A stretch of DNA of 28,933 nucleotides from Zygnema cylindricum. Its lineage: Eukaryota; Streptophyta; Zygnematophyceae; Zygnematales; Zygnemataceae. The stretch covers positions 467,661 through 496,593 of the forward strand of contig JBBHKE010001545.1 of NCBI GenBank assembly GCA_037447655.1. The letters run 5' to 3'. Below are positions 10,324 through 20,745 of this stretch, piece by piece; within the stretch, counting starts at the first letter, position 1; each line of letters begins with the position of its first letter. A model generated the notes under the pieces. That model made no database searches. It was given only the letters and a program-made list of their open reading frames with translations, and was not told the DNA's origin. The translations under genes and the position numbers were made by a program.

Positions 10324-11084
10324 GGGTAGAATTCCATTAGACGAAAAGTGTGGTTTGTTACTGGACGTCGTACAAGTTCGTACAGATTCGTACCATGCCG
10401 TACCCTTTTTTTTTTTTTGTCAGACGAAATATCGTTACTGGAAAACTGTTGGGAAGCTCCAATGATGTAGGCATAATTCTTGACCGTTGGATATTCCACT
10501 TTTTCAGATCCGCAAAGCAATCGCGCACATCATCCAGTGTTGCGATACTCTCCTCGCTAGGAGAGTTGTACGATACTAGACGTGTACCATTGGTACACAT
10601 TAAAAAATATATATATATATCCGCTTTGAAAAAGAGATCATAAGTCTACACGTCGCATAGGCCATGTGCCTACATCGTACGGTCCATCTGCCGCCTACCA
10701 CGCTGGATGCAGGTGAGCCGAAAATATTTTGGCACGCTCCATTTGACATCCAGCGACATTCAAAGTTTGCCGCGACCTTCAAAGTTTGTCGTGTCTTTTT
10801 GCCATTCCGTTTCAAAATTTTGATTTCCGATTTCAAAATCAAAAATCTAACCGCAAACTTTGCGTACGAATCATTAACTACCTCCAGTCGTACATATATT
10901 TCGTTCTGACTTTCCATTTGAAGATATTCTTTAAGATTTTCAATTCTGGACTCTAACCTACGTGGCGCAAATCATAATTGAGGAAGGTTTGTAACTAGCC
11001 CAACAAAATGGAATAGTCTTCCAGTAAACGCTGCCACTAGAATTTTCCGTACATTTACGGGGACCGCCTAATGGAATTCTACCC
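10324..11084. mobile_element. MITE family A, copy A1 (Harbinger-like, TGA duplication)
   Basis: A 761-bp TIR element. Left end GGGTAGAATTCCATTAGACG; the right end reads, in reverse complement, GGGTAGAATTCCATTAGGCG (19 of 20 identical). It is flanked by TGA on both sides (10321-10323 and 11085-11087). The TIR and next bases (CGAAAAGTG) match element A2 at 21627. Three-bp duplications of the TNA type are typical of PIF/Harbinger elements, usually TWA, so TGA is slightly off. An inner hairpin, ACTCTCCT-CGCT-AGGAGAGT, lies near 10547-10566. No transposase frame exists. The sequence is unusually rich in GTAC. Confidence 0.75.
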
Positions 11085-11155
11085 TGAGTCACTATAACAC
11101 CAATTCTGGTTTGTACTGAACCGAACTTAGTGAAAACATTTGAAGTCCTCAAACT

Positions 11156-11172
11156 CTCTCTCTCTCTCGCAC
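11156..11172. repeat. CT microsatellite
   Basis: A run of about eight CT dinucleotides in the short spacer between element A1 and repeat R2 copy 2. Confidence 0.7.
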
Positions 11173-12392
11173 ATTCCGAGGCATAGAGAGGACTAAAGCT
11201 TTCCAAAACAACCACTCAAAAACAGAAATAAGAAATAAAAGGAATGTTAGACAAGTAATTCTTAGTTTATTTATTTTGGACTCCAAGAAGCTGTAAGTGT
11301 AGAGTTAGAGCTATGGCTGTCTATTTGGAGGCCAAAAAGATAGATTTAGACACGAACAAGGAAGAAAATGTGATTTTACCAAAATAGTGTGACCTAGTTG
11401 GGAGTTGATCCTTAGCCGTACTGATCCATTATAGTCGGTGTCCTTTTTGAATTGTCGTAGAAGATGCCAATACACACATGGGGTGTTAATTAGTTGTAAA
11501 CACATAAAACGCGCACTAAGCCATTTAAACGCAATGAATCTAAACCAACGCCCACAAAATAGAACAGACGGACAGAACTTTTAGCGCGTCGTATAAATTG
11601 AATGAACAACAAAAGAGGAGAAGTTACAAACGGACGGCCAGCGTGAGGGCCAATGGACCCGAATGGTTCTTTTGGCAGATTACGCCAAAAGAGCAACAAA
11701 ATGACACGTGGCAACATACTATTGTTGAAGGTCATGGGCATTCTGACTTGGCTGTGTTTCACTCCCACTAGGCGTCACACTTGCACCACCAGGGACAGAG
11801 CCATTAGTAGACATGATAGCAGAAGCAAACCCTTGAAAAAATACCTATTTGACTAAATATATGTTGTAAGATATATAGCTTTAAGTGAGAGAGGTCTTTC
11901 AACCAGATAAACAAATATTATAAGCAATATAAGGACAATAGAACAGAAAACACCTTAAAGTGCACTTAGTGCTCTCATTTCCTTAACTCTTGTGTAGAAT
12001 GTACATTGTGTATTGAATTGATCAATCCTAATTGAACTAAATACTCAAAAGATCTAGAAAACATCTAAAAGATCTAGAAACCATCAAAAACTTATGTACA
12101 TGGTTCACCAGACACCCTATTGACAAAAATCTAAGTGTTTAGACCAGAATTGTCCACTAACAATATCTATACCCTAAAAATCCGGATGATTCTTATCACG
12201 TCTACATTCATTGGCGGCCCTACACACTAATTAACTTAAAGATATCAATCCCTGTAGATACTACAAAAAAATCACACTAAATTTGGTCAATATTGAAGAG
12301 TTGGTATCCTAAAATTATTATAAGTCCTAGACTCAAATTTCTAAGACTTACTAAAGCTTACTTTTCAATACTCCCCTTAAGCTTTAGAAGAG

Positions 12393-13093
12393 TTACTCAC
12401 TTAGACCACATGCTTTTCTGCAGTACTCCAATTTAGGAGCGGGAAAGGCTTTTGTCAACATATCCGCAACCTTTTTCTCATCAGGCAAATAACAAAGTTT
12501 TACCACTTTTGCAAATACTTTCTCACGTACCAAATGTAGCCGAATGTCCATATGCTTACTCTTAAAATGGTGACTTGGGTTTGTAGCCACAGAAATGGCT
12601 GTCTGATTGTCGCACCACATTACTTGTGTTCCGTGTTGTGTAAACCCCAATTCTTAAAGGAATGCCTTAATCCAAAGCAATTCCTTTAAAGCTGCGCTTG
12701 CAGCCATGTATTCGGCTTCCATAGTCGATTGTGCCGTGACATTTTGAAGTTTACTACTCCAACTACAAGTTCCACTTCCAATCTGAATGACATACCCAGT
12801 TGTAGACTTCCTACTAGGCACATCACCATAGCTAGCATCACTCCAAGTATTAATACTAACCTTGTCCCCTCCCAAAGTAAGCCAAAGATTCCTAGTCCCA
12901 ACAAGATATCTTAAGACCCTTTTTGCTGCCTCCCAATCTCTCTTTCGTGGATTTTGTAGACTTCTACTCAACACACCAACAGCTGCAGCTATATCGGGCC
13001 TATTGCAATTCATAAGGTAAATCAAACTTCCTACTACTTGCCTGTAGGGAACTTGGGACATAATTTTTTGCTCTTCTGCACTGAGTTCCTCAT
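12393..13093 (-). pseudogene. Copia reverse transcriptase end plus RNase H, one in-frame stop
   Basis: One frame on the minus strand from 13093 to 12393, broken only by a TAA at 12651-12653 between KEL...KAFL and ELGFTQHG. It shows PYRQVVGSLIYLMNCNRPDI (connection domain), then RNase H with acidic residues in place: WSDASYGDVPSRKSTTGYV, MEAEYMAAS and CDNQTAIS, and the C-terminus LTKAFPAPKLEYC. Apart from the stop it is the best kept coding stretch of any retroelement in the window. Sequence upstream of DEELSAEEQ is replaced by the SINE at 13093. Confidence 0.9.
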
Positions 13094-13335
13094 CTGTTGA
13101 AAAGAGGTAATTAATAGTTCACTTCCCTATTTTAGTTTTGTTTTAAAGAAAGAGAGTAAGGATCAAAGGCGCGCCATGGCTGCCGCCATATTTAGAAAGT
13201 GGCAGTTTTTGCAGTTAAGGGTATTTTGGCTAAAATGATGCCTAGGTCTAGAGTTGAACCTCTGACCTCTTACTTCTTTATAGCCTAACGCCTTAACCAT
13301 TAAGGCGTTACGAAACGATACACGTGACGGGTTTC
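13092..13335 (-). repeat. tRNA-derived SINE (tRNA-Ser-like head)
   Basis: On the minus strand the head reads TTAATGGTTAAGGCGTTAGG, close to the D-arm and anticodon-stem region of eukaryotic tRNA-Ser (GTGGTTAAGGCGTT). It is followed by a B box, GAGGTTCAACTCT. The tail runs through GCCACTTTCTAAATATGGCG to TCTTTTCAACAGAT at 13092 and matches 9059-9230. The D-arm sits in a 10-bp perfect hairpin (13287-13309). It interrupts the copia frame within its reverse transcriptase. I cannot define a target duplication. Confidence 0.7.
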
Positions 13336-14300
13336 ATAAATATATAAACATTAACGAAACAGCTAATTAACAGCAGACTAACCAAAATGAGCAATTTCTG
13401 CATGTACTTAGAGACAATAGAGCATAAAACACCTTAAACTGCACTCAGTGCTCTCATTTCCTTAATTCTTGTGTAGAATGTACATTCTGTATCGAATTGA
13501 TCAATCCTAATTGAACTAAATACTCAAAAGATCTCGAAAACATCTTAAAAGATCTAAAAACAACTAAAAGATCTAGAAAACATCAAAAACGTATGTACAT
13601 GGTTCACCAGACACCCTACTGACAAAAATCTAAGTGTTTGGACCAGAATTGTCCACTAACAATATCTATACCCTAAAAATCCGGATGATTCTTATCACGT
13701 CTACATTCATTGGCGGCCCTACACACTAATTAACTTAAAGATATCAATTCGTGTAGATACTACAAAAAAGTCACACTAAATTTGGTCAATATTGAACAGT
13801 TGGTATACTAAAATTATTCTAAGTCCTAGACTCAAATTTCTAAGACTTACTAAAGCTTACTTTTCAATAACTATTGGATGTCAAAGAAGGAGGAGAGAAG
13901 ACTATGGCGTCAAACATGGACAGTACCTTCTCCTTAGTGGTGCAGTATAGCTGTCGTACGAATTTCATGGCGGCTGGTATATAGGTTGTACATTTACGTA
14001 GTACTTTACATCCCTCTGATTGGTGGAGGGTTCATTAGATAGGCCCTGTGAGTAGGTAGATTAGGACTTCGTCATTTTAGAAGTTTTTGAAGCCCTTGCT
14101 CCCAAGGGCCATCTATATATATTTGCTGACTTTGGCCAGCCATAACCTACAGCTCAGGGGAGCAAATTCACTGATACTTTTTGCGTTCGGCTCAAGGGAG
14201 TCGGGCCCACACAACGGTAACGGTGGTCAAATTAGTTTTTTGCCTGGGTGGCACTTATATAGTAGGGAAGTAAAAGGGGCAAATTTTATCCTGGGAGAAA

Positions 14301-15583
14301 AAACAATATGGTACCTTTTGTTGGTATTCATACTTTGTACCTAAATACACGTGAAATATAGTATCCTATCCATGAACTATATTATATTACTATTATATAA
14401 ATATTATCTCATATATAGGTACTACGTACTTTGGTTACTATAAAATGTTGATGTGCGGTTAACAAGGACAGCTGGAAAATAGTGGAAAACTGGTGTTTAT
14501 GGTGAGAATAATTGTTCTGTACTTTATCATTGCATTTTATGTGTTTTGAACAGGTTTTATGTTCTTGAACGACATTTATGGGTTTAAAACACAGTTTTAG
14601 GGTGTTTGGGTTTGGCAAAACAATCCTGGGCGGATGAGTTGTTTTTTGTAACACCCTCGTATCATATCAACAACACTACCCATCTTTGTTCGAGTTAATA
14701 ACACTATTCGGTCGCGACTTTTTGTCCAAAAATCATTAACTAGTGTTAACAACATTATATAAGAGAGTGAACTATAATCTACCACTTCTCATTGCACTAA
14801 ATTAGCATTATATATTCTAACTTCACATTAACACTGATAATTTCTTAATGTTAATAACAAGGGCAGTGTAGTTGCTGTTGTTTGTGGTTTCGACACTATG
14901 AACTGTGTCTTTGCAGAGTTTACTATAAAGCACAAAGGGGCCATGACTTATCAGCAATAAGATGTGGGTGCCACCTGACACATTCTTGAAGTCAGGAATT
15001 CTCTGTTCTTATGATAGACCATGTTTTAGCCAACAAAATGTTTAAATTTGGCTGTTGATGTGATGAATTTATGATGGCCAGCTACTTTTATCTAGAAAAG
15101 ATGCCATCCACTAGATTTTATTTAGAAAAACAACATATCGGCATGGGCTAGCTATGAAGGACAATGCTAGAATGGTTCCGACACAGGTGAATTTTAGTGA
15201 CAAACCATAAGAATGACGTCGATACGAATGAAAGTACAGAGAGTTTTGACCTGAAACTACAGAAAGTTTTAATCCCTTGACTTCTGTAACCTTTGAATAA
15301 ATTTTATGAATATGATGTTGATTGCTTGAAGCGATCTTGTTGATTGCTGATTTTCCTTCTGGTAGAATGGCTAACAAACTCTCTTATAATACTTGCTTGT
15401 AGTGGTGTCAAACATGCATTATTTCTCCTATGGCATCACTTGGACATAGAAAAGAGTTCTTGAACGGATAGCCCCTGCTCTGTATGAACAAGCAGGCTCA
15501 CTTGTTTCTCTCCTCTTTCGTTTTGAATGTTCCTCCTTTTTCCGTTTCTTTGTGGGTTGGGTGGTTTTGTCTGCTTTCAACAG
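14301..15583. other. No element or supported gene
   Basis: Apparently single-copy, AT-rich sequence. Short open pieces after AG sites, such as 14915-14955 and MWVPPDTFLKSG (from about 14962), may be upstream exons or decayed coding of the gene suggested for 15584-19286, but frames do not join cleanly. A minus-strand frame of 88 codons at 15111-15377 has no recognisable motif. Confidence 0.4.
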
Positions 15584-18500
15584 CACGTACCACTATGCTT
15601 CAGGTCAATGGACGAACTTGCAGATCCAGTTTTCTCGTGCAACAGGCCCACTGCGGGGCACACTTGTCCTTGAACGCCAGAATGTTGACCAGATTGCGAC
15701 TGGTACATCAATGAACTTGCGAGTACGCACTTTGCATCTGCGCTCTGTAATCTGTCATGGTGTATGGGAGCAGAGAGTGAAGCGATTACTGTCGTGGTAA
15801 TTGCATAAAGTTTATAGAACAATTGAAGCTTTCCGTCATGAACAATCTTGGTTTTCAAGAGTTCGCTACAATCAAATTGTACAGAAATTGTGTTTCTAAT
15901 TATGGCATCCCTGTCTGGATGGATCCTTCCATGTTTCCCTGGCATTCACAGGTTGACAGCCACAATGTCCTCCATCCAAGGTGAGCGTCATATGTTTTTT
16001 TTCTCTTGTAATTTTGTTACTGATGTATATACTAAAAAGTTGTGGGCAAAGGTTGAGTTTTAAGTGTTATCTGTCCATTCAGGTCGTGATAGGCATCGCA
16101 TTATGATGTGTGTCAATGTGTCACCAAAAAATGCTTTTCCAACAAATGTGGCAGTTAATGAAATTCAATTCTCAGTGTATTTAATTGATGGCAAGTTTTT
16201 TAGTCAAGACAGCATGTAAAGTCTTATTGCTACTGTTGTTTACTAGAGAGGGGTTTCCCAATATTCCTTGTTCGACAATCTTTATGTTTGGTGTATAAAT
16301 ATTGCAACAAATCGCAATATTATATGGTTTTAAACATCAAAAACAGGCATTACATAAGTGGGTCTATGGAAATCAGATTTCCTGTAATTGGGTGTGGATG
16401 CATAGCCTAATGTCATGTAACTTATTGTATATCCTTATATCGCATGGTTGCTAAGACAAACATTTGTGTAATAGGTCTACATTTCTACATGTACGTAATG
16501 TACATGGAACGATATCCAATAGCTCTTAGCAGCAACTATCAGGATAAGAATAATTTTTGGAAAGCTTGATGACGTTTACAACTGTTCCATTATTTGGTCT
16601 ATTGATGTTATGATCAGTCGCCTTTAAAATTCTCTTTGAAGCTTAACTACTTACTGCATTACACTGTTTTTGTCCTGTATGTTGGCATATCAGTTTCAAT
16701 TCTGAAATTATAAGTCGATGATGTTTATGACGCCACCTTGCAAAGCATCAAGTCCTTCCATTGCAATCTTTTTTCTTAAAGGAAAGTTGTATGTCGTAGT
16801 TTTGTCCATGCCCTACTGCATATTCTTGGATCAATTGGTGTTTCTATTGAGGATCGGCGATATTCAACATATCGCATGGGCGTCAAAGTGAAAACTTTGG
16901 AAAATGGCCAAGCCAGGGATCGAACCCGGGACCTTGTGTTAGCCGTACACTAGCTCTACCAAGTGAGCTACCCGGCCGATTGTGCATGCAAGCGCCTGAA
17001 ACCGAATTTACGGCAATGAACGGCGCACTAGCACCCCAGCTTTTACTGCGATACACACTTGTGGAGTCCGAAGTGGACATTCCTCCAACAGTTTCAAGGC
17101 TATCCACATTGAAGCTCGTTTACTTGCAACCATAGTTCAAAAGTAAGTGAAAGTAGGCCCATACAATATGCCTATTGTATGCGAAACATACAATATGACC
17201 TTAAGACCCATATTGTATTCGGACCTATTCGGACCAATTAAAACATTCGGACCAAAAAATTTTATTCACACCGTCAGATTTGGACGATCGGACGGTCGCT
17301 GATCAAAGTAGCGATCTAAGATCACATGAAAAGCCCATAACAGAACTTACGATAAAGGCGCCGACCAAAGGCCTACCGTAAAAACGCCTACTTTTGAACT
17401 ATGCTTGCAACCATAACAATATCGATATTTTTTCGAACGTCTGTCTTTTGACTTGTGGATTGCCAAGCATACAGCCAATGGTTTTTCATTAATTTTACTT
17501 GCGAGAGCGTGACAAGTTTTTCTACAGCTGTATTAAAATGCTGCATTTTTGTTCACTCTTTTTTGGTTCAGACAGGCGGTTTCATAATTTTCTTGCCTGT
17601 GATAGATAGACAATATACCTCACCCTCAGTTCCTCATAATGTAAGAGGAAACATGATGTGACAGGCATATGTGTCATAAGTCACATGGGTATAGGCGTGC
17701 CTTCCATTTGCAGCAACAGGTGCTTGTTGTCATGTTTGGCCGGTCGGGTTTAAGGTTTGTCTGTACAATGTTTTTGGCTTGCCAATCCATTCCGGCTGCC
17801 AGTATGATTGACAATATCACTATTATATAGTAATAAGAAATATAATAATAGAGAAATAGTTCGTACAATCAGTCTCTTGGTACAAAGGGTGGAAATACAC
17901 ACATCTAAATAAACAGGCAGCGGGGACTGTTTTGTGTGTTTTCTTTCTTTGGAGTTATCATAACTCTTGTGTCACTTGTTTGCTATGTTAGTAAGTCAGC
18001 GTTTACCAGACCACTTTGATGTGTCTTTCACAGGTCATTGAAGGCAAGTTCTGAAGGCAGAATCGTTTTATGACAGTATTTACCTGTGGCAGCAAGTTTT
18101 TCCTGGTAAATTTATGGTATTGTAATGCTTTTTTTGGCAGGCAATCAGCCGGGAAACTTTCTCACGCCTGCAGCAGTTTTCCAAAGAGACCCGATGTCAT
18201 TGAATCAGAAATGACGACAAGGAATCAGGTCATATGATATCCTCGCGAAGTTCACAAGATCGAGAAAAAGCTTCTGAGCTTGAATAAGACGATGAAGCTT
18301 GACTGATTAGTGCATTTAACCTTTTTAGAAAAGCTTTGCGGTTTGGCAGAATGTCCTTTGGTTTAACATCGGATTCGAGTTTTAGCTTTAAGGTTGATAT
18401 TAATTCAGTTCCTTTGGCATGCACTGGAGAAAAAATCTTTTGCATCGCACTGTCCACCATTTGGGTCGTCTCTGTTTCAAATTTTCCTGAAATTCATTCC

Positions 18501-19286
18501 TTTCATTCCCGTTCCCCGACCCATTTTGTCGCTTAGTCAAAATTGTAGTAGTCAAATATATGGAGGTGACGTGCTATTGAACGCCGAGTGATGCAACGAA
18601 ATACAGTTTCATATTTTCAGCAATGGAATTTCTCAAGATTGTTCTTGTAAAATGTCAACTTTCAGTTCTGAATGATGACATGGACGAACAGAAAGCAGAA
18701 ACGTGAAGTTGGTGAAATTCAACTGGTTGTTTGCAAAATACCAGCTCTAAAACATCCTTGTGAAAGAAATTACAATAAGTATTTCTTAGAGGAATATATA
18801 GGTAATTGATGGTTAAAGTTGTTAAAAAATGCGTTATTATTAACATCCGATAAGTTAGTGGTGAAATGGTTACCAGTCCGTTTTCTTGTTATCTTCTACT
18901 CTAGGCATATGGTAACCATGTTTGTTAGGCAATGAGGTTGTCACCTATGAACTAAACAGGCCCTCGTTTTCTTGGGAGTGAAAACAGCCCGTTTGCAGCA
19001 ATCATGATTTATGCTTCCCCCGAATGCACAAAATTCAGCTATAGATTGATCTACAATGGCGCGAACATTGGAGATGTCATGCTTGAATTGGTATCTTGTA
19101 GGGTTGGTAAGTTTTAGATAGTTTTACAAAATTCGAGCGTTTTAACCTCCCGTGACAAAGTATTGCGTTCCATTTCCATCCGCTACAAAAATCTTGCCCA
19201 CATTAATTCCTCTAACAGATGTTTGCATGATTGACCAGCCTGAGCAAAGACAAGCCACTACACTTGGACGCGGAGGTGTCTTGTGA
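15584..19286 (+). CDS. Possible spliced gene, unrecognised; exon-like islands
   Basis: I do not recognise a family. Candidate exons: 15584-15759 (after TTTCAACAG; reads GQWTNLQIQFSRATGPLRG), 15860-15980 (joins in phase 1; reads YGIPVWMDPSMFPWHSQ; ends CCAAG|GTGAGC), 16093-16219 (after GATAG; reads MMCVNVSPKNAFPTNVAVN; stop unless spliced earlier), 17572-17640 (after GGTTCAG; 23 codons, IIFLPVIDRQYTSPS; ends AAT|GTAAGA), 18141-18228, and 18955-19106 (FAAIMIYASPECTKFSYRL; ends GTTG|GTAAGT) joining in phase 1 to 19219-19286 (after CTCTAACAG; DVCMIDQPEQRQ, stop TGA at 19284). The last pair is the best supported. Long AT-rich gaps hold the tRNA-like sequence and MITE H1, as introns would. Middle exons do not join in one frame, so this may be a pseudogene or an old foreign insertion, or partly chance. 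Confidence 0.3.
16905..16977 (-). tRNA. tRNA-like cloverleaf, probably pseudogene or SINE head
   Basis: On the minus strand 73 nt fold as a full cloverleaf: acceptor GGCCGGG/CTTGGCC (7 pairs with G-U), D stem GCTC/GAGC, anticodon stem AGTGT/ACACA (one A-A mismatch), variable loop AGGTC, T stem CCGGG/CCTGG with loop TTCGATC, discriminator A. The B box (GGTTCGATCCC) is perfect, and TTTT follows shortly after. The anticodon loop is ACGGCTA. Taken literally the anticodon is GGC (Ala), but position 33 is C rather than the near-universal U, and position 37 is a pyrimidine. That argues against a working tRNA. Confidence 0.6.
17131..17403. mobile_element. hAT-like MITE, copy H1, with perfect 8-bp duplication
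   Basis: A 273-bp element with 15-bp perfect TIRs CATAGTTCAAAAGTA, flanked by CTTGCAAC at 17123-17130 and 17404-17411. An 8-bp duplication with a CA-starting TIR is typical of the hAT superfamily. The subterminal part folds on itself (CATACAATA/TATTGTATG). Inner sequence such as CGATCGGACGGTCG and CACATGAAAAGCCCATAACA recurs in H2 and H3. It lies in a probable intron. Confidence 0.88.
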
Positions 19287-20255
19287 CTACATGCCACAAG
19301 TGACTTCATGCCACAAATGACTTCATATTTGAGATTACGGACGATGACATCTGATTTTATTCTTTGGTAACACCATAGTAAAACCGTTTTAAGAGCTCTT
19401 CTCTCCAAGTTCATTCAAGTCAAAATTCTCAACTAAACCGCATTTGACGTATGTACAACAACAAAACGCATGAGAGAAAAAAAAATAGTATTGTCTTTGG
19501 GGCACAAGTGACAAGATGTAAACGTTCCACCGTTTAGATAGAATCATTTTGTTTGTTGATACTTCCAAAAATTCTCCTAATGGAAAATTCTCCCACTGGA
19601 AGTGTACATGCCAGAAATGTAAAACTTCTCCATCATGCAAAACTGAACTTCTGTCATGCAAACTTGTTTACAACAAATAGAACTGCAAACAATTTTGTTT
19701 TTCAGTTACATATTCAAAACATAAGATGCAACTCAGATATCCTCTCTTTCCAGTTATTGTGGTCAACCGTTCAGTGCCATAACTGTAACCAAAATTTTCT
19801 AATATCCGAATGAGTAGATTTCATAGACAAAATTCCCATGGTCAATCAGTGCCACATGTACATTTGGATAAACGCAACGTACTTGTGGTATATTTAAAAA
19901 TTAAAAGAGAAGGACATTCACTTCTAAATCAAAGAGAATGCTCTCATGGAAACTACTATAAACAAAGGAGCCAACATCTAAATGAACTTTCTAACAAGTA
20001 CGAAAGCAAAACAAGTAATGTCAAATGCTCTATTCAACTAAACACGAAAAACTACCGTAATAAAGTTAAAATAGATCATAAAAGAAAGAAAAAAACCCCT
20101 TTTCAACAACTCAACAATATTACTCCAGCAAACTTTAAAACCTTAGAAACAAAACTTAGTCTTCTACAAAAAGGTGCCAACATAGTTACGAGCGTTTGCA
20201 GCACAAAGCAATTTTCGGAATCACAAGTCGCCACATGCTCCAAGTATTTATGATG
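19287..20255. other. No gene supported; 3' side of the secreted-protein gene
   Basis: AT-rich sequence between the putative plus-strand gene and the minus-strand secreted-protein gene. It holds an imperfect direct repeat (ATGCCACAAGTGACTTCATGCC, about 19290-19325). Two plus-strand frames overlap by ATGA (19553-19813 and 19810-20253, the latter 147 codons). They are lysine- and asparagine-rich, lack any motif, and lie antisense to the likely 3' UTR, so I do not call them genes. Confidence 0.45.
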
Positions 20256-20597
20256 CTAGGTTATGGTATTAACTCCAGTTATAGGCCAAAGACATTTTTT
20301 GTTTGTTCGAGAAGCGCATTCGGCAAGATAGGGAACCCAGATTCCTTTCGCCGAATCGTGAACTTGAAGATATCCGTTGCCGAAGCATCTCCAGCCGAGA
20401 CAATTATCTCCTAGAGGACAAGTCGGGTCCCAGTTCTCATACGCCCATTCCTTGCCTGTATACTTAAATGGCTTGCACAAACATGTGTTTGCCGGAGAGT
20501 CATCTTCTGCATGGCACGAAAGGGCGTCAGACACATCGACGAGGAGAAGAAGGCCGAAAGCAAGAGCTACAAAGCACAAGCCACGATAAGAAGCCAT
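20256..20597 (-). CDS. Secreted cysteine-rich protein, 113 residues, unrecognised family
   Basis: A complete single-exon frame from ATG (20597) to TAG (20256). The start sits in CACCACCATGGCTTC, an ideal plant initiation context, with a TATA box about 90 bp upstream. Residues 1-25 form a clear signal peptide (hydrophobic core FVALAFGLLLLV, likely cut after A25 in VSDA). The mature ~88 residues hold eight cysteines at 28, 39, 41, 60, 66, 71, 94 and 102, spaced C-x10-C-x-C-x18-C-x5-C-x4-C-x22-C-x7-C, plus five tryptophans. Landmarks are NTCLCKPF, ENWDPTCPLGDNC and GWRCFGNGY. Four disulfides and export to the apoplast or cell wall are likely. I do not recognise the family; it is not a defensin, thionin, LTP or EPF pattern I know. 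A defence, reproductive or wall role is possible but unproven. Confidence 0.85.
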   Translation of the reverse strand: MASYRGLCFVALAFGLLLLVDVSDALSCHAEDDSPANTCLCKPFKYTGKEWAYENWDPTCPLGDNCLGWRCFGNGYLQVHDSAKGIWVPYLAECASRTNKKCLWPITGVNTIT

Positions 20598-20686
20598 GGT
20601 GGTGACAAGACTTATGAGAATTCGTGCTGAACGAGTGATGGTGATGAAATTGTTGAGGGATGAATTTGGCGTCTGTGAGTAAGCGC

Positions 20687-20692
20687 TTTATA
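20687..20692 (-). promoter_or_regulatory. TATA box of the secreted-protein gene
   Basis: The minus strand reads GATCGATATAAAGCGC, 90 bp upstream of the ATG. With the usual ~30-bp spacing, transcription would start near 20657 and leave a 5' UTR of about 60 nt with no upstream ATG before the start at 20597. Confidence 0.7.
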
Positions 20693-20745
20693 TCGATCCT
20701 AATGTACTTTGACCGACCGTTTAACACCCAATCTGTTGCCAGTTA

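Larger units (their letters stand above)
11723..13869 (-). mobile_element. Ty1/copia element with two LTRs and 5-bp duplication, internally deleted
   Basis: A minus-strand element flanked by the duplication ACTAT (11718-11722 and 13870-13874). The 3' LTR is 11723-12370. The 5' LTR (13412-13869) has lost about 200 bp of its downstream end. The LTR starts TATTGAAAAG rather than TG and ends TTCAACA. The polypurine tract (AAAGCTTAAGGGGAG, 12371-12385) directly precedes the 3' LTR. Inside, only the end of reverse transcriptase and RNase H remain. Gag, protease, integrase and the primer binding site are gone, and a SINE sits at the deletion edge. The two LTRs differ at scattered positions, so the insertion is old but still easily aligned. 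Confidence 0.9.
11253..14300. repeat. Repeat R2 copy 2, split by a copia insertion
   Basis: The left part (11253-11722) and right part (13870-14300) together align with the uninterrupted copy at 908-1780. The left part stops at ...CAACATACTAT and the right part resumes ACTATTGGATGTC. Copy 1 reads straight through as CAACATATTATTGGATGCC. The 2147-bp interruption is the copia element described separately. Confidence 0.85.

Noticed and set aside
10600-10917. 105-codon frame, and similarly 21605-21913, as possible transposase pieces
   Set aside because: They lie in family A MITEs but share no sequence with each other in register and show no DDE/DDD or MYB-like motif.
15577-15945. 122-codon minus-strand frame
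   Set aside because: It lies opposite the more protein-like plus-strand islands, shows no motif and has no supporting start context or splice signals.
16905-16977. Functional tRNA-Ala (GGC anticodon)
   Set aside because: C at position 33, a pyrimidine at 37 and a mismatched anticodon stem pair are atypical of working tRNAs.
18230-18490. Helical, lysine-rich minus-strand frame with an AG acceptor upstream
   Set aside because: The plus strand is equally open here (18336-18536). Nothing in composition decides between them, so I call neither as a gene.
19553-20253. Two overlapping plus-strand frames (87 and 147 codons)
   Set aside because: Low-complexity K/N/S-rich translations, no motif, antisense to the probable 3' UTR of the secreted-protein gene. 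Such lengths are expected by chance in this much sequence.
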